The notes: generated by a model not told the origin, from the sequence alone. 64,000 bases of DNA from Psychromonas ossibalaenae ATCC BAA-1528 (GCF_000381745.1 NZ_KB906979.1:35157-99156), one strand, 5' to 3'. Shown: positions 25,843-35,519, counted from the stretch's first letter. Translations and numbers: made by a program.

Positions 25843-25996
25843 ATTCCTGTAGCCTTATATACCTGTCGTCTCTCCATTACAATTGTTCTCATAGGGGCTA
25901 AACTTTCCAAACAAGATACTGCGTCTAAGCCGCTTTGGGCTTTTAATATTTATCAAACTTCCTCTTCCGGCAGCTGCATTATTTAAATTATTTTAG

Positions 25997-26002
25997 TATA
26001 AT
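25997..26002 (+). promoter_or_regulatory. Likely -10 box upstream of the acyl-CoA ligase gene
   Basis: A perfect TATAAT stands 76 bases before the ATG, in an AT-rich context, followed by a GC-rich start region. The matching -35 element is weak (CTGCAT at 17-bp spacing). Confidence 0.4.
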
Positions 26003-26078
26003 GTCGCGCTTTTTTGCCGCAGATTTTAGACGCCAGGCCGCGTCAACCGAATTACCCTGGATTAACTAAGGATCCTGA

Positions 26079-27785
26079 ATGACCATACAGCTTGAAAATA
26101 ATACTTTGGCAGCGTTAACTGAGCGCTCTACTTCTCTTTATGAAGACAAACTTTTAGTCTCAAATATTGGAGAAATTGAAATAACCTATGCTCAGGCCAA
26201 AGCAAAGATTGCTCATATTCATAGCATTTTCGAGGACTTAGGAATAAGACAGGGTGATAAAGTGGCTATCTGCAGTGAGAATATGCCTCACTGGGGAATT
26301 GTCTATCTTGCTGTTACTTCTCTTGGTGCGATTGCAGTACCTATTTTACCCGACTTTCACAGCAATGAAGTGCATCACATAATTAAACACTCCGAAGCTG
26401 TCGCCATTTTTGTTTCAAAAAAACTCAGTGCGAAACTCAATGAAGATGATTTTAGTTCATCCCTGCAGTATGTATTTTCACTTGAGTCCTTAGAAATACT
26501 CGAAGATAAAACCCCCAAGCAGTCGGAGCTGGTAATTAAAGGGACAGAAAAAATTGCCCAGTTTAAGGCAAAAGCGATGCAGCTGACGAATCGACAGAGT
26601 GACAGTCAGACATTGGTAATTGATGAAAATGATCTCGCTTCAATTATCTATACTTCGGGTACAACCGGACAGTCAAAAGGGGTGATGCTGTCGCATAAAA
26701 ATTTAATTGCGCAGATAAAACAGGCTGAAAGTCTGGTTAAAATTACTACTGACGATAAATTTTTGTCAATTTTACCTTTGGCGCATACTTTTGAATGTTC
26801 TGTTGGGTTTTTAGTACCCTTCTCAAACGGTGCCTCCATTCATTATATTAACAAAGTACCGTCACCGAAAATCATTCTCGCTGCTATGCAGAAAGTACGT
26901 CCGACATGTATGTTAAGTGTGCCGCTGGTGATTGAAAAAATATACAAATCAAAAGTACAGGCTGGTTTTAATAAAAATAGAGCCGTTAAATTTCTTTATG
27001 AAAACCTTACTTGTGTGCGTAAAAAATTAAATAAGATTGCAGGTAAAAAACTGCAGGAAAGTTTCGGCGGTCAGATACGTTTTTTTGGTATCGGAGGTGC
27101 AAAATTATCTCCTTTTGTAGAAGCCTTTTTACTGGAAGCAGATTTTCCCTATGCGATTGGTTACGGTCTGACCGAGACGGCTCCTATTATCGCCGGCGCA
27201 GTTCCGGGGCGTACCAAAGTCGGGACGACCGGCATTATTGCGCCGCATATCGAATGCCGCTTTGAAAAACAGTCTGAAGACAGCCGTGATGGTGAGCTTC
27301 ACGTACGCGGTCCTAATATTATGATGGGTTATTATAAAGATACTGTACGTACGGCTGAGGTATTAGATGAAGACGGCTGGTTCAATACAGGAGACCTGGG
27401 TTATATCGATGACAATGGTGTATTGACCATTAACGGGCGCAGTAAAAATGTGATTATCGGTGCAAGCGGAGAGAACATTTATCCTGAAGCGGTGGAATCG
27501 GTAATCAATCAGAATCCGCTGGTATTAGATTCTATGGTTTACGAAGTTGATCATAAAGTAGTTGCTAAAATACATATTGATTATGACCAGTTTGACGAAG
27601 CGCATAATATCAACCAGACCAGTGATTCCGCTCTGCATGATGACATTCTCTCCTTATTAGAAGAGATTAGAACTGAAGTAAACACACAGCTTTCCAGTTA
27701 TTCGAAAATCACTCGCGTAGTGGAACAGCGTGAACCGTTTATTAAAACACCGACTAAAAAAATAAAACGCTATTTACACATTTAA
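26079..27785 (+). CDS. AMP-binding long-chain acyl-CoA synthetase (FadD-like)
   Basis: The 568-residue enzyme belongs to the acyl-adenylate superfamily and should activate a carboxylic acid, most likely a fatty acid, to its CoA thioester. It has the P-loop-like IIYTSGTTGQSKGVMLSH, the GYGLTETAPII motif, the hinge region GWFNTGDLGYIDDNGVL, and the catalytic lysine region FIKTPTKKIKRY at the C terminus. The order and insert lengths resemble bacterial long-chain ligases of the AMP-dependent synthetase type rather than acetyl-CoA synthetase. AAGG precedes the ATG at 26079. It is a single-gene unit with its own promoter-like -10 box and a terminator. The chain-length preference is not readable. 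Confidence 0.88.
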   Translation: MTIQLENNTLAALTERSTSLYEDKLLVSNIGEIEITYAQAKAKIAHIHSIFEDLGIRQGDKVAICSENMPHWGIVYLAVTSLGAIAVPILPDFHSNEVHHIIKHSEAVAIFVSKKLSAKLNEDDFSSSLQYVFSLESLEILEDKTPKQSELVIKGTEKIAQFKAKAMQLTNRQSDSQTLVIDENDLASIIYTSGTTGQSKGVMLSHKNLIAQIKQAESLVKITTDDKFLSILPLAHTFECSVGFLVPFSNGASIHYINKVPSPKIILAAMQKVRPTCMLSVPLVIEKIYKSKVQAGFNKNRAVKFLYENLTCVRKKLNKIAGKKLQESFGGQIRFFGIGGAKLSPFVEAFLLEADFPYAIGYGLTETAPIIAGAVPGRTKVGTTGIIAPHIECRFEKQSEDSRDGELHVRGPNIMMGYYKDTVRTAEVLDEDGWFNTGDLGYIDDNGVLTINGRSKNVIIGASGENIYPEAVESVINQNPLVLDSMVYEVDHKVVAKIHIDYDQFDEAHNINQTSDSALHDDILSLLEEIRTEVNTQLSSYSKITRVVEQREPFIKTPTKKIKRYLHI

Positions 27786-27799
27786 ACAAAGACAGGAAG

Positions 27800-27822
27800 A
27801 GGGAGCGGCAGCTCCCTTTTTT
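27800..27822 (+). terminator. Rho-independent terminator
   Basis: AGGGAGC-GGCA-GCTCCCT is followed by six Ts, 15 bases after the acyl-CoA ligase stop codon and before a convergent gene. Confidence 0.88.
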
Positions 27823-27862
27823 ATATTGATAAGAAAAAGGAAGCTGTGTTGAAAGGGGGGAT

Positions 27863-29320
27863 TTAACTATTTTCAGGCAGTTGATATTGTGAAAGTATTC
27901 CTTCCAGCTGCACAGATGATTTACTCAGATCCGACGCTAAGGTCACCGAACGCTGCGCTGTCTGACGAATGGTTTCTGACTGCTCTCTAATATCATTAAG
28001 CTGCGAGCTGATCTCTCGCGCGGATACACTCTGCTCTTCAGCAGAGGCTGCAATTTGTGAACTCATGTCAAACACATCACTGGTTGAAGATGCCATCGAT
28101 TCAACATCATCACCAACTGAAACTATCGAGTTACGTCCTTTATCTGCCTGTTCAACAATTTCTTCGGTTACTTTGGAAAGTGTTGTCGAGCCGGACTGCA
28201 GGCCTTCAATCATAGATTGAATTTCTACCGTGGCTTGTTGTGTCCGTCCTGCAAGAGTTCTCACTTCATCGGCAACAACAGCAAAGCCGCGGCCTTGTTC
28301 GCCTGCACGTGCCGCTTCAATGGCTGCATTTAATGCTAATAAGTTAGTTTGTTCAGAGATAGCGTTAATGGTGGTGACTACCGCACCAATTTCCGAGGCA
28401 TTATTTGACAGCTGTGAAACTGATTCAGAGGCTGAGTCAATTTTACTCACTAAGCTTGATATTCTGACCACTGCCTGCGAAATCTGCTCTTTACTTGATT
28501 CAGCCTGGCTTGAGTTATCTTTGGTCTGTAGAGAAGTATTAGCCGCGTTGCGGGAGACATCCTCTATGGCCGTTGTCATCTGTTCCATAGCAACTGATAC
28601 CGTATCTAAGAACTGGTGCTGCAGACTAATCAATTCTTCACTTTGGTTGGCCTGCTGGTTAAATTCATCAGCAGCTTCAGCAAGGCTGGCCGCATTATTA
28701 CCAATGGCAATGACCATTTCGCTCATATTGTCGGCACTGCGGTCTATTTCAGTGGCTATCATGCTGAAATCATCAACACCAAAGAAATTAAGGCGTTGTG
28801 ATAAGTCACCGTCGGCTAAGCGTTTGATAGCGATATACATGTCCCATAAACCGCCCCCCAGTGAGGTAGATGTCCAGTAACTTAATTGAAATAACGGCAG
28901 TAATCCAAGCAGGGCTACCCATAGCATCATTCCTGCATCATCTAAAGCCTGCTGTTCCCAGCTGCCGACATCAGTGCTCAGTTGAAGATAGCTGCGGCCT
29001 GCCGGCGCGCTTACCGTTACTGAATCGCCCTGACGGGAAGTATTTAACTGCGATGTCAGCTGCAGCCCATGTTGTCTGGCAAATTTGCTCAGTGCATCAG
29101 CGTCCAGGCTTTGTTTAGATGCGACCTGCGCGAAGCTGTCCACCATCGCCTGGGCCCTGGCCTGTGAGTTTACGGCGGTTTGTTGTTTTACCTGATTTAA
29201 GTTGAACAATGCAATGCTGGTGGTGATCACTGTCACCAGAGAACATAGTAGAAAAAACTTTCCATTTAGACTCAGCTTTATCATCAGCGCGTCAATTTTT
29301 CTAAATTCAATTTGTTTCAT
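27863..29320 (-). CDS. Methyl-accepting chemotaxis protein with short periplasmic region
   Basis: This 485-residue chemoreceptor has a first membrane helix (about 22-42), a short periplasmic part of roughly 85 residues, a second helix ([15 protein letters not shown]), a HAMP-like segment ([18 protein letters not shown]) and the signalling domain with tip motif [20 protein letters not shown]. The small sensor region resembles no ligand-binding domain I can name, so it may sense through the membrane or by a very small fold. The ATG at 29320 is preferred to an upstream TTG at 29332. It stands alone, convergent to the acyl-CoA ligase. Confidence 0.9.
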   Translation of the reverse strand: MKQIEFRKIDALMIKLSLNGKFFLLCSLVTVITTSIALFNLNQVKQQTAVNSQARAQAMVDSFAQVASKQSLDADALSKFARQHGLQLTSQLNTSRQGDSVTVSAPAGRSYLQLSTDVGSWEQQALDDAGMMLWVALLGLLPLFQLSYWTSTSLGGGLWDMYIAIKRLADGDLSQRLNFFGVDDFSMIATEIDRSADNMSEMVIAIGNNAASLAEAADEFNQQANQSEELISLQHQFLDTVSVAMEQMTTAIEDVSRNAANTSLQTKDNSSQAESSKEQISQAVVRISSLVSKIDSASESVSQLSNNASEIGAVVTTINAISEQTNLLALNAAIEAARAGEQGRGFAVVADEVRTLAGRTQQATVEIQSMIEGLQSGSTTLSKVTEEIVEQADKGRNSIVSVGDDVESMASSTSDVFDMSSQIAASAEEQSVSAREISSQLNDIREQSETIRQTAQRSVTLASDLSKSSVQLEGILSQYQLPENS

Positions 29321-29425
29321 ATTGGCTACCAACGTAATTCCATTTAAATAATAGTAGTATAACGTGTTACAAAAACTCTTTTGAGCATAAGTACTTATAC
29401 CGGAGTATAGTGCAAAATTCGTATA

Positions 29426-29929
29426 TTACTCTGTTTTTGCCTTTGCTGTTATTTTGCTCATTTCAGTTATTTTTTGCCATCTATGGGTGATGCTGATCAG
29501 CTGACCGGTAAATAATGTCATAGAGTAACCAAGGAGTGCGCCGATAATTAATGCAGGAACAATAATTACCACATCGCCGCCTACTGCAAATGTTATGCAG
29601 CAGCCGATAAATGCGCCGGGAATGAAAGAGAATTTTTGGTGGCTGGCTTGTAAACACATCGCTGAAGTCGCGATACCGGTGAAAATATAACCCATAAACG
29701 GTGTGTCGAAATAACTGCTGCCGTTGATAATTAACCATGCCCATAAAACACCGGACAGCGTTGTACACCAGGTAACAACAACGCCCTTAAAATTGGAGTT
29801 CGGCTGCGCAAAATAGGTACTGCAGCCTAAAAAACCTATCCAGGTGACAAGATGAAACAGATCTGCGATGCCGCACCAGACTGCTGCTAGAATTCCTGCT
29901 GATAACGCGATTTGCCAACGATTTTCCAT
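29426..29929 (-). CDS. DUF1097 inner membrane protein (YcdZ-like)
   Basis: This 167-residue protein has about five hydrophobic segments. It matches the DUF1097 family, including WIGFLGCSTYFAQPNSNFKG, SGVLWAWLIINGS, and FIPGAFIGCCITFAVGGD; E. coli YcdZ is a relative by recall. Its function is unknown. The ATG at 29929 is preferred because AAGGG lies five bases upstream; an ATG at 29947 lacks a ribosome site. A 378-base gap follows upstream, in which only a GC-rich hairpin (30215-30236) was seen. Confidence 0.85.
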   Translation of the reverse strand: MENRWQIALSAGILAAVWCGIADLFHLVTWIGFLGCSTYFAQPNSNFKGVVVTWCTTLSGVLWAWLIINGSSYFDTPFMGYIFTGIATSAMCLQASHQKFSFIPGAFIGCCITFAVGGDVVIIVPALIIGALLGYSMTLFTGQLISITHRWQKITEMSKITAKAKTE

Positions 29930-30214
29930 GATTACCCTTATTGCCATTAACTAATTATTTTTTAAACAAAACCGTCAACGGTGATGTTTTTATCTGCACT
30001 GAACAGCCGTGATCAGTGCTTATTTGCAGGCAGTCTATTTATTCAACAGCACAGAAAATGAGATCTGGCTCTATAGAATGAGTAATACTCGAGGGTGACC
30101 TGTAATCGTTTACAAAATATGTTGTTAAATGTGATAGGCCATAAATGAAAATAAATTCACCTGTAGAAAGTTTTGATTCATGGGAGGTACTGATATATCG
30201 AGGAAATTAAAAGT

Positions 30215-30236
30215 CGCCGGCGTTGAGTGTCCGGCG
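30215..30236. terminator. GC-rich hairpin in the 29948-30325 gap
   Basis: CGCCGG (30215-30220) and CCGGCG (30231-30236) pair around ten bases. On the leftward strand ACTTTTAATTT follows, about 90 bases after the small exported protein gene, so it may end that transcript. Otherwise I see nothing defined in this 378-base gap. Confidence 0.35.
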
Positions 30237-30325
30237 AAGCAGTTAAATCAGCAGGGCAAAGTGTCTGCGGAATTACTCAGATGAATCTATTAATTGAACA
30301 GCTGACTGACAGCTTTATTGAATTA

Positions 30326-30511
30326 TTATTTACGGTCACGTCCGCTTAATTTACGTAGGCATGTAAATTTCTCAGCACCAACTTTTAATACACATTCAGA
30401 GTATACGATGTCGTTATTAATCTGCTGTGTATCAGATAAAGCTGAAGCGGGGGCGGTAAAAAGTGATGCGCCTAAAACAGCCGCTGCAAATAAACTAATT
30501 AACCTAATCAT
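30326..30511 (-). CDS. Tiny exported protein with two cysteines
   Basis: A 61-residue product starts with a clean Sec signal peptide (MIRLISLFAAAVLGASLFTA, cleavage near PASA, residue 24), leaving a mature peptide of about 37 residues with two Cys (YSECVLKV and KFTCLRKL) and a very basic tail (SGRDRK). The two cysteines are ten residues apart and could form a disulfide in the periplasm. GAGAGG lies six bases before the ATG at 30511, which argues strongly that it is translated. I do not recognise a family with confidence. The neighbours (DUF1097, thiamine-binding-type protein) do not suggest a role. Confidence 0.65.
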   Translation of the reverse strand: MIRLISLFAAAVLGASLFTAPASALSDTQQINNDIVYSECVLKVGAEKFTCLRKLSGRDRK

Positions 30512-30654
30512 AATCACCTCTCTTTTTTTGAACTAAAGAAATACACAAGAAATGTATTTCTTACACAATAAAAGAACGTGTCAGATCACAATAAATTTCA
30601 TGTTTATTTTAAATATCTTTAAATAAATTCTAACTAACTGAGTTATCTTGAAAT

Positions 30655-31047
30655 TTATTTTTTAACAAACATATGGTTTGCCGGGGTAACGCCGCGGTGA
30701 TAGGTACAAAATGTATCCGTCGCTTCAGGTGTTCGGCTGTGAATTTTGATATTGGTAATAACTTCTAAGGCGCCTGCGTCGTAGCATGCCTGCTGTGCAT
30801 TTTTAACAATATCCAGCAGCAGGTTTAATTCCCCGGTCATTGTCGTTTCCATTGCACCTACCTGATAGGGTACGTTAGCTTGTTTGACAACTTCGATCGC
30901 TTTATCGACGACTTCAAAATTGTTACCTTCTTTAAGTCGAGGAATAACTTGGAATGCTAAGAAAACTTCATTTTCGGCTGGATTTAATCTAGTCAATTTA
31001 TTAATCCTAGGGTTATTTTCAGGGGTGGATAGGATAAAAATGTTCAT
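30655..31047 (-). CDS. Thiamine-binding-type protein (MTH1187/YqgV, DUF77)
   Basis: This 130-residue protein contains the ferredoxin-like fold of the DUF77/MTH1187 family (about residues 25-120): VFLAFQVIPRLK, VVDKAIEVVKQANVPYQVG, AMETTMTGELNLLLDIV and VITNIKIHSRT. The T-x-x-x-GE segment is the family's most conserved feature. Some members bind thiamine or a related pyrimidine; here that is only a family inference. It has about 25 extra N-terminal residues compared with the usual length of about 100. The ATG at 31047 follows GAGGCAG; an upstream TTG is not favoured. Confidence 0.75.
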   Translation of the reverse strand: MNIFILSTPENNPRINKLTRLNPAENEVFLAFQVIPRLKEGNNFEVVDKAIEVVKQANVPYQVGAMETTMTGELNLLLDIVKNAQQACYDAGALEVITNIKIHSRTPEATDTFCTYHRGVTPANHMFVKK

Positions 31048-31107
31048 ATCAGTCTGCCTCAGCAAAACTGTTTGACAATTATAGGCGTCGGGAGGGCTGA
31101 TAAATAG

Positions 31108-32937
31108 TCATTTCTTCCTTTTTTTGTCTAGATACATTCGTTCGTCAGACAATTTACTCAGCATGGCGATATTATCAGCATCTACCGGAAAATCCGCCAA
31201 ACCAAAGCTAAAACTGCCAGAGAAACTTTGTCCATGGGCATTCATTTGATGCAATTCAAAGTCAGATCCGAGTTCGAGGATTTTTTCTTTGAGTGTATCT
31301 GCATCAGTATCGCTAAAAATACCGATAAATTCATCACCGCCTACTCTTGCAAATGCGTCTGAAATTCTGAATTTTCTGGTCAGTAAACGGGTAAAAGTTT
31401 GTATGTAAAGATCACCGGCATTATGTCCGTGTCTATCATTGATGCTTTTAAGCCCGTCTAGGTCAAATGTAATGATCACCAGCGTCTGATTTTTTCTATT
31501 GGCGACGGAGAGTCTATCGGTGACAATTGTATCAAAATAACCACGGTTCATAAGGCCGGTTAAGCTGTCATAGCGCGATAGTATTAATGTTTTTTGGTAG
31601 AGCTCAAAAACGCGATACACAACCGGCAGCTGCTGACCAATATAATCAGCGATAATTATGTCATTTTTGCTGTATGAATTATTACTGTTACTGTCAAAGG
31701 AAAAAATACACATTAGTTTACTATCAATCGTAACGGGTATAACGAGTGATGACCTCAGGAGAACATGTGATTCTCCGCAGTTTAACTCTGCGCTTAGCAG
31801 TGTTTCTTCTGGTCTAAGGTTATTGGCTATGTATGCGTGGTTTAACCCTTTTGTCACTAAAGATCTCAAATATGACTGTTCAAGCTTAACAGGAGAGTGC
31901 CAGGCATTCGCTCCGCTGCAGGCCAGTACTGTAAGATTATTTTCTTGATCCAGTTTGTACACCTTTGATATTCGGCAGTGTTCAAAAAGAGTTTGAAATT
32001 GTTTAAGGGAAACGTCAAAGAACTCTGACTCATTGTTATAGGAAATGACTGAATGATTTAGTTCCAGTAATATATCTTTTACTTTATGCAGCATCTGCAG
32101 CTGTCTCTCTGTCGTTTTCTTTTCGGTAACGTCCTGTATTATACCGACCAGCCCCAGCACCTGTCCTTCATCCCCTACATGTGTGGCTTTATTGAAAATA
32201 ACATCGTGTATTGATCCGTCCGCATACTTTACATTCGCGTCATAAACCTGCTGACCTTTGTTTGCCATCAGCTCTAAATCCGCTTTATGGTATATATCAG
32301 CCAGATCGTGTGGTGCAACGTCATAAACACTATGACCGATCACCTGATCTTGTGTATAACCGATATAGTCTAGAAAGGCATTATTGCAGAAGCGGTACAA
32401 TCCTAGGTTATCTTTATAAAATATTGGATTAGGCAGCGCTTCCATTAACGATTTCAAGAAACTGAGGTTGCTTTTTAATTCTCTGTTGTGAATATGCTCT
32501 GCGGTAATATCCAGTATGGTGCCCAGCGCCCTTAGCGGTTTTCCTTGTCCATCAGTTATAACTTCACCAATGATGCGTACCCAGCATTCTTCATTGCAGG
32601 GGTGGTTTACGCGGAATATACTGGTTTCAATAAAGCCGCTGTGCAGCTTTGCTTCAACAATCTGTGTGAATTTCTCTTTATAGTCGGGGTGAATGATATG
32701 CTCTGTGATGTAGGTAATGCTGTTGTCGAAATGTTTTTTATCTGTACCAGTTAATGTAAACAAGCCGTCAGATAAATATATATAATTGTTTTTTAAATCC
32801 CAGCTCCAAGTTCCAAATCCGTTGATTGTTAGTGCACATTTTATTTGTTCTTCTAAATCACTCTGTTGAATTAGTAAGTTAAGTAGTTTTATATATGAAC
32901 GACAGCGGGTGGGGGAGCCGGTACTTTTTTTCTGCAT
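31108..32937 (-). CDS. PAS-PAS-GAF-like diguanylate cyclase
   Basis: This soluble protein of 609 residues has two PAS/PAC units (first about 35-145 with GTWSWDLKNNYIYLSDGLF, second about 160-280 with LMEALPNPIFYKDNLGLYRF), a GAF-like region (about 300-430) and a C-terminal GGDEF domain. The active site reads VGGDEF, and RISD lies five residues before it, the position of the inhibitory I-site (RxxD), so it should be a product-inhibited diguanylate cyclase. The PAS unit linked by ITAEHIHNR suggests sensing of a small ligand or redox state. The ATG at 32937 has AAGGA six bases upstream; the longer frame to 32967 has none. Confidence 0.9.
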   Translation of the reverse strand: MQKKSTGSPTRCRSYIKLLNLLIQQSDLEEQIKCALTINGFGTWSWDLKNNYIYLSDGLFTLTGTDKKHFDNSITYITEHIIHPDYKEKFTQIVEAKLHSGFIETSIFRVNHPCNEECWVRIIGEVITDGQGKPLRALGTILDITAEHIHNRELKSNLSFLKSLMEALPNPIFYKDNLGLYRFCNNAFLDYIGYTQDQVIGHSVYDVAPHDLADIYHKADLELMANKGQQVYDANVKYADGSIHDVIFNKATHVGDEGQVLGLVGIIQDVTEKKTTERQLQMLHKVKDILLELNHSVISYNNESEFFDVSLKQFQTLFEHCRISKVYKLDQENNLTVLACSGANAWHSPVKLEQSYLRSLVTKGLNHAYIANNLRPEETLLSAELNCGESHVLLRSSLVIPVTIDSKLMCIFSFDSNSNNSYSKNDIIIADYIGQQLPVVYRVFELYQKTLILSRYDSLTGLMNRGYFDTIVTDRLSVANRKNQTLVIITFDLDGLKSINDRHGHNAGDLYIQTFTRLLTRKFRISDAFARVGGDEFIGIFSDTDADTLKEKILELGSDFELHQMNAHGQSFSGSFSFGLADFPVDADNIAMLSKLSDERMYLDKKRKK

Positions 32938-33020
32938 AGTAGATCCTTTTAAAATGCCGATAATCATTTGCAGTGATTATATTGTAGCATCAATAGCGAA
33001 TTCTAATTTTTCATTATATA

Positions 33021-33415
33021 TATACCCGTTACCAATCAAAATGCATTTATCAGTCGCTAGCTCGGACACCAAAACAAGGCGAAGCATAATGACCTTTCGA
33101 GCGATTAACTACGTTAATCTTCTGTCGGTAAGATTAAAATAAAGACTTTAATCTTTAAATGGCTAGCCCTTATCGAATGCTGCAACGCAGTCTTGGTTTT
33201 CGAGCTGGCGACCCTCAGGGCAAGCCTTAAGGCAATCATCTTCGTTGTCTTTCGAGCGATTCACTTCGTGATTCCTCTATCGACATTGTTAAATGCAAGC
33301 ATTTAACAATTCGTTGTGAAGTCTCGATTGAACCCGTTAGATCTTCACCTTCACGCCTAGAATCTGTTCACCTTATGACTTGCTGATTTTTGCATCTTGA
33401 ATGATAACGGGTATA
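33021..33415. repeat. MITE-like element with 33-bp terminal inverted repeats
   Basis: The left end (33021-33053, TATACCCGTTACCAATCAAA...) and the reverse complement of the right end (33383-33415, TATACCCGTTATCATTCAAG...) agree over 33 bases with a few mismatches. The 395-bp interior has no long reading frame. It contains a perfect 12-bp-arm hairpin at 33285-33310, an AAGATTAAA/TTTAATCTT stem near 33131-33160, and two similar copies of CTTTCGAGCGATT...CGT (about 33095 and 33250). It fills the gap between the PAS-GGDEF gene and the haem-protein operon. It is most likely a non-autonomous transposable element. No target-site duplication is evident. Confidence 0.75.
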
Positions 33416-33562
33416 GCATAGGATTTTGGTATTAAATTGATAGGCTAAGCTTAGAAGTAATTACAGATTTTATGCGCGAAATTCGATTATGTGTGTTGAT
33501 GCTGCTGGAAATGATTAATACCGGTCTTATTCTTCATAGTAAAACCGGTATTAAATTAGATG

Positions 33563-34882
33563 TTATTGCTGAGTACTTAACACGCTTCCTTGTGCATTTT
33601 CACCAATACCTAGTGTGAATGGTAATGTTACGTAATGATAGCGGGTCGTTGTCTGACCGTCATGAATAGCGATATTGAAGTCGTAGGTACCGCCTATTTT
33701 CATGATTTTATCGTCTTCAGGGAAACCAGTATCAAGTTTACGTTTAAAGATCACAGTATATTTACCATCCTTCCATGAGGATGCAATTTCCTGATTAGTA
33801 CCTGCAGAGCCTTCACCTTTACGGTTTAAGCGGCCTTGAAGATACTGACCTTCTTTAATTTTGCTGGCGTCATAGGGTATAGTATTTACACCTTCGATCA
33901 TCGCAATATGTTTGCTTAAGTCATTAAAATCAGTTTTATCAAGTGCATAAAAACCAGTTACTGATTTATCGTACATGTACTTAGGTTCACCAGTCTTTTT
34001 ATCGAAGTTCCAAGTGAAGACTGTTTTACCTGCATCATTATGACGATACTCAAGCACGTAACCGTCATCGGCGGCGCCTGTTGGTGCACTACGTGTTGAA
34101 CGCCACTGCATCAGATCAACAAACTTACCTTCAGCTTTAAGTTTATCTATCTCTATCTGTGTTTTTAATTTATCCCAGTTCAAGCCGTAACGCTCTGTAC
34201 GAGTGTCTGGAAGATATTTACGAATATCGTTTTTGCCTAATCCATCGGCTCCAATGACAGGTAATGCTAGTACATCGCGTTTGGTTGCCTGGCCTATATC
34301 TCTTGAGCCTCGGTGACAGGACATCCAGCAGCCTTGCTCGGTAAACTGTTCAACAGCGCCGTCATCAATCATGATTGAAAAACGATCTTCATAAATTGGT
34401 GTATAAGGATTCTTACCTATATCTCCTCCTACAATTGTCCACTTGCCGTTTTCATACAGCACTGCATCATGCATACGCGCAGGAAAGGGGGATGCCGTTT
34501 CCCAAGTTGCTTTTACGTATAGGTGCTGTTGATCATTTGCAAATTGGAACTGAGTTTGTATCGACCCTTTTTTACCAGCAGCTTTATCCAGTAGATCATT
34601 TTCAATCAATAGGTTACCAAGACCTTGCTCTTCATCTTGATGACAGGTAGAACAAGTCTTATTTTCAAAATCATCTTTAGTTGTACCCTTATGTGCTGGC
34701 GAGTTGATCCAGTCATAAGTTATCATTCCCGGGAAAAAAAGAGTTTTTTCGACTACAGGTACTTTCTGCCAGTTAATGCTGGATTCAATTTCATTGACGT
34801 TCATTTGATATGCAGTGGCGGCTGTAGATAATACGCCTGACAGCAGCAGCGCCAGGCTGCTGAGTTTAATATTAGTTGTCAT
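33563..34882 (-). CDS. Exported haem protein, ethylbenzene-dehydrogenase-type gamma domain
   Basis: The 439-residue product has a signal peptide (cleavage near TAATA, residue 24), a c-type haem motif CSTCH at 77-81, and a second haem-like motif with three intervening residues, CWMSCH at 185-190. The body resembles the haem-binding subunit family of ethylbenzene dehydrogenase and related proteins (TVIFKRKLDTGF, FNIAIHDGQTTTRYHYVTLP). The start overlaps the cytochrome b561 gene by 11 bases, so this is a membrane cytochrome b plus periplasmic cytochrome pair, probably passing electrons between quinol and a periplasmic acceptor or donor. No molybdoenzyme subunit is adjacent. The natural partner is unknown. 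Confidence 0.78.
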   Translation of the reverse strand: MTTNIKLSSLALLLSGVLSTAATAYQMNVNEIESSINWQKVPVVEKTLFFPGMITYDWINSPAHKGTTKDDFENKTCSTCHQDEEQGLGNLLIENDLLDKAAGKKGSIQTQFQFANDQQHLYVKATWETASPFPARMHDAVLYENGKWTIVGGDIGKNPYTPIYEDRFSIMIDDGAVEQFTEQGCWMSCHRGSRDIGQATKRDVLALPVIGADGLGKNDIRKYLPDTRTERYGLNWDKLKTQIEIDKLKAEGKFVDLMQWRSTRSAPTGAADDGYVLEYRHNDAGKTVFTWNFDKKTGEPKYMYDKSVTGFYALDKTDFNDLSKHIAMIEGVNTIPYDASKIKEGQYLQGRLNRKGEGSAGTNQEIASSWKDGKYTVIFKRKLDTGFPEDDKIMKIGGTYDFNIAIHDGQTTTRYHYVTLPFTLGIGENAQGSVLSTQQ

Positions 34883-35408
34883 TATTTTTTCTCCCCATCA
34901 TGCGGGTTAAGGTGCTGTCTTTTAATACGAAGTGGTGGTAAGAGGTTCCTGCAATGTGTGCAAATACTAAAATGTAACAAACGATTTCAAGAAATGAATG
35001 AGCAGTTGATGCCACATCAATCAACCCTGCATTACGCTCTGCAAAGCCCGGTATAGTGAACATTCCAAATACTACTGTATCTTTAGCTTTTGCCAGGCTT
35101 ATAAGTAACCCGGTTAACGGCATTAAAAGTACGATTGCGTACATTACAGTGTGCGCCATAGCCGCTACAAATTTTTCGAATTTGGTGCCTAAAGGTTTAG
35201 GGTGACCTGTCCAGTTAAGCCATATTATTCTGACTACATAGGAAAGAAGCACCACTATCCCCAGTGATTGATGAAGCGCAAAAGCGCTTGAATCTGGATC
35301 ACTGTTAACCAATATAAGCAACATAGACACAATAAATGCGGCCGCCGAAACAATGTGTATAATTTTACTCGCTGAACTGAAATGTTCAGTTGGTACCGAA
35401 ACTTTCAT
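34872..35408 (-). CDS. Cytochrome b561-type membrane protein
   Basis: This 178-residue protein has four membrane helices and the haem-ligand histidines expected for the bacterial cytochrome b561 family: KIIHIVSAAAF in the first helix, HQSLGIVVLLSYVVRI in the second, MAHTVMYAIVLLMPLTG in the third and AHSFLEIVCYILVFAHIAG in the fourth. It should move electrons between the quinone pool and the haem protein encoded next, whose ATG lies inside its last codons. The leader holds an FNR-like site about 100 bases upstream. It is therefore probably expressed at low oxygen. Confidence 0.86.
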   Translation of the reverse strand: MKVSVPTEHFSSASKIIHIVSAAAFIVSMLLILVNSDPDSSAFALHQSLGIVVLLSYVVRIIWLNWTGHPKPLGTKFEKFVAAMAHTVMYAIVLLMPLTGLLISLAKAKDTVVFGMFTIPGFAERNAGLIDVASTAHSFLEIVCYILVFAHIAGTSYHHFVLKDSTLTRMMGRKNNDN

Positions 35409-35505
35409 ATTATCCCCCTTTGTTAAAAGTAAACTAAATAACCCTATTGTGATATTAATGTAACATGTCTTCTGTCTAGTAAATAGCCAGCTAATGATGT
35501 ATTAA

Positions 35506-35519
35506 ATGAGTTAGATCAA
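35506..35519. promoter_or_regulatory. FNR-like site upstream of the cytochrome operon
   Basis: ATGAG-TTAG-ATCAA matches 8 of 10 conserved positions of the FNR consensus TTGAT-N4-ATCAA, with one half-site perfect, about 100 bases before the cytochrome b561 start. This is a plausible anaerobic control site, but one site read by eye is weak evidence. Confidence 0.3.

Noticed and set aside
28230..28880. 216-codon open frame on the plus strand
   Set aside because: It lies wholly antisense to the chemoreceptor signalling domain, has no ribosome site, and its composition mirrors the real gene's reverse strand.
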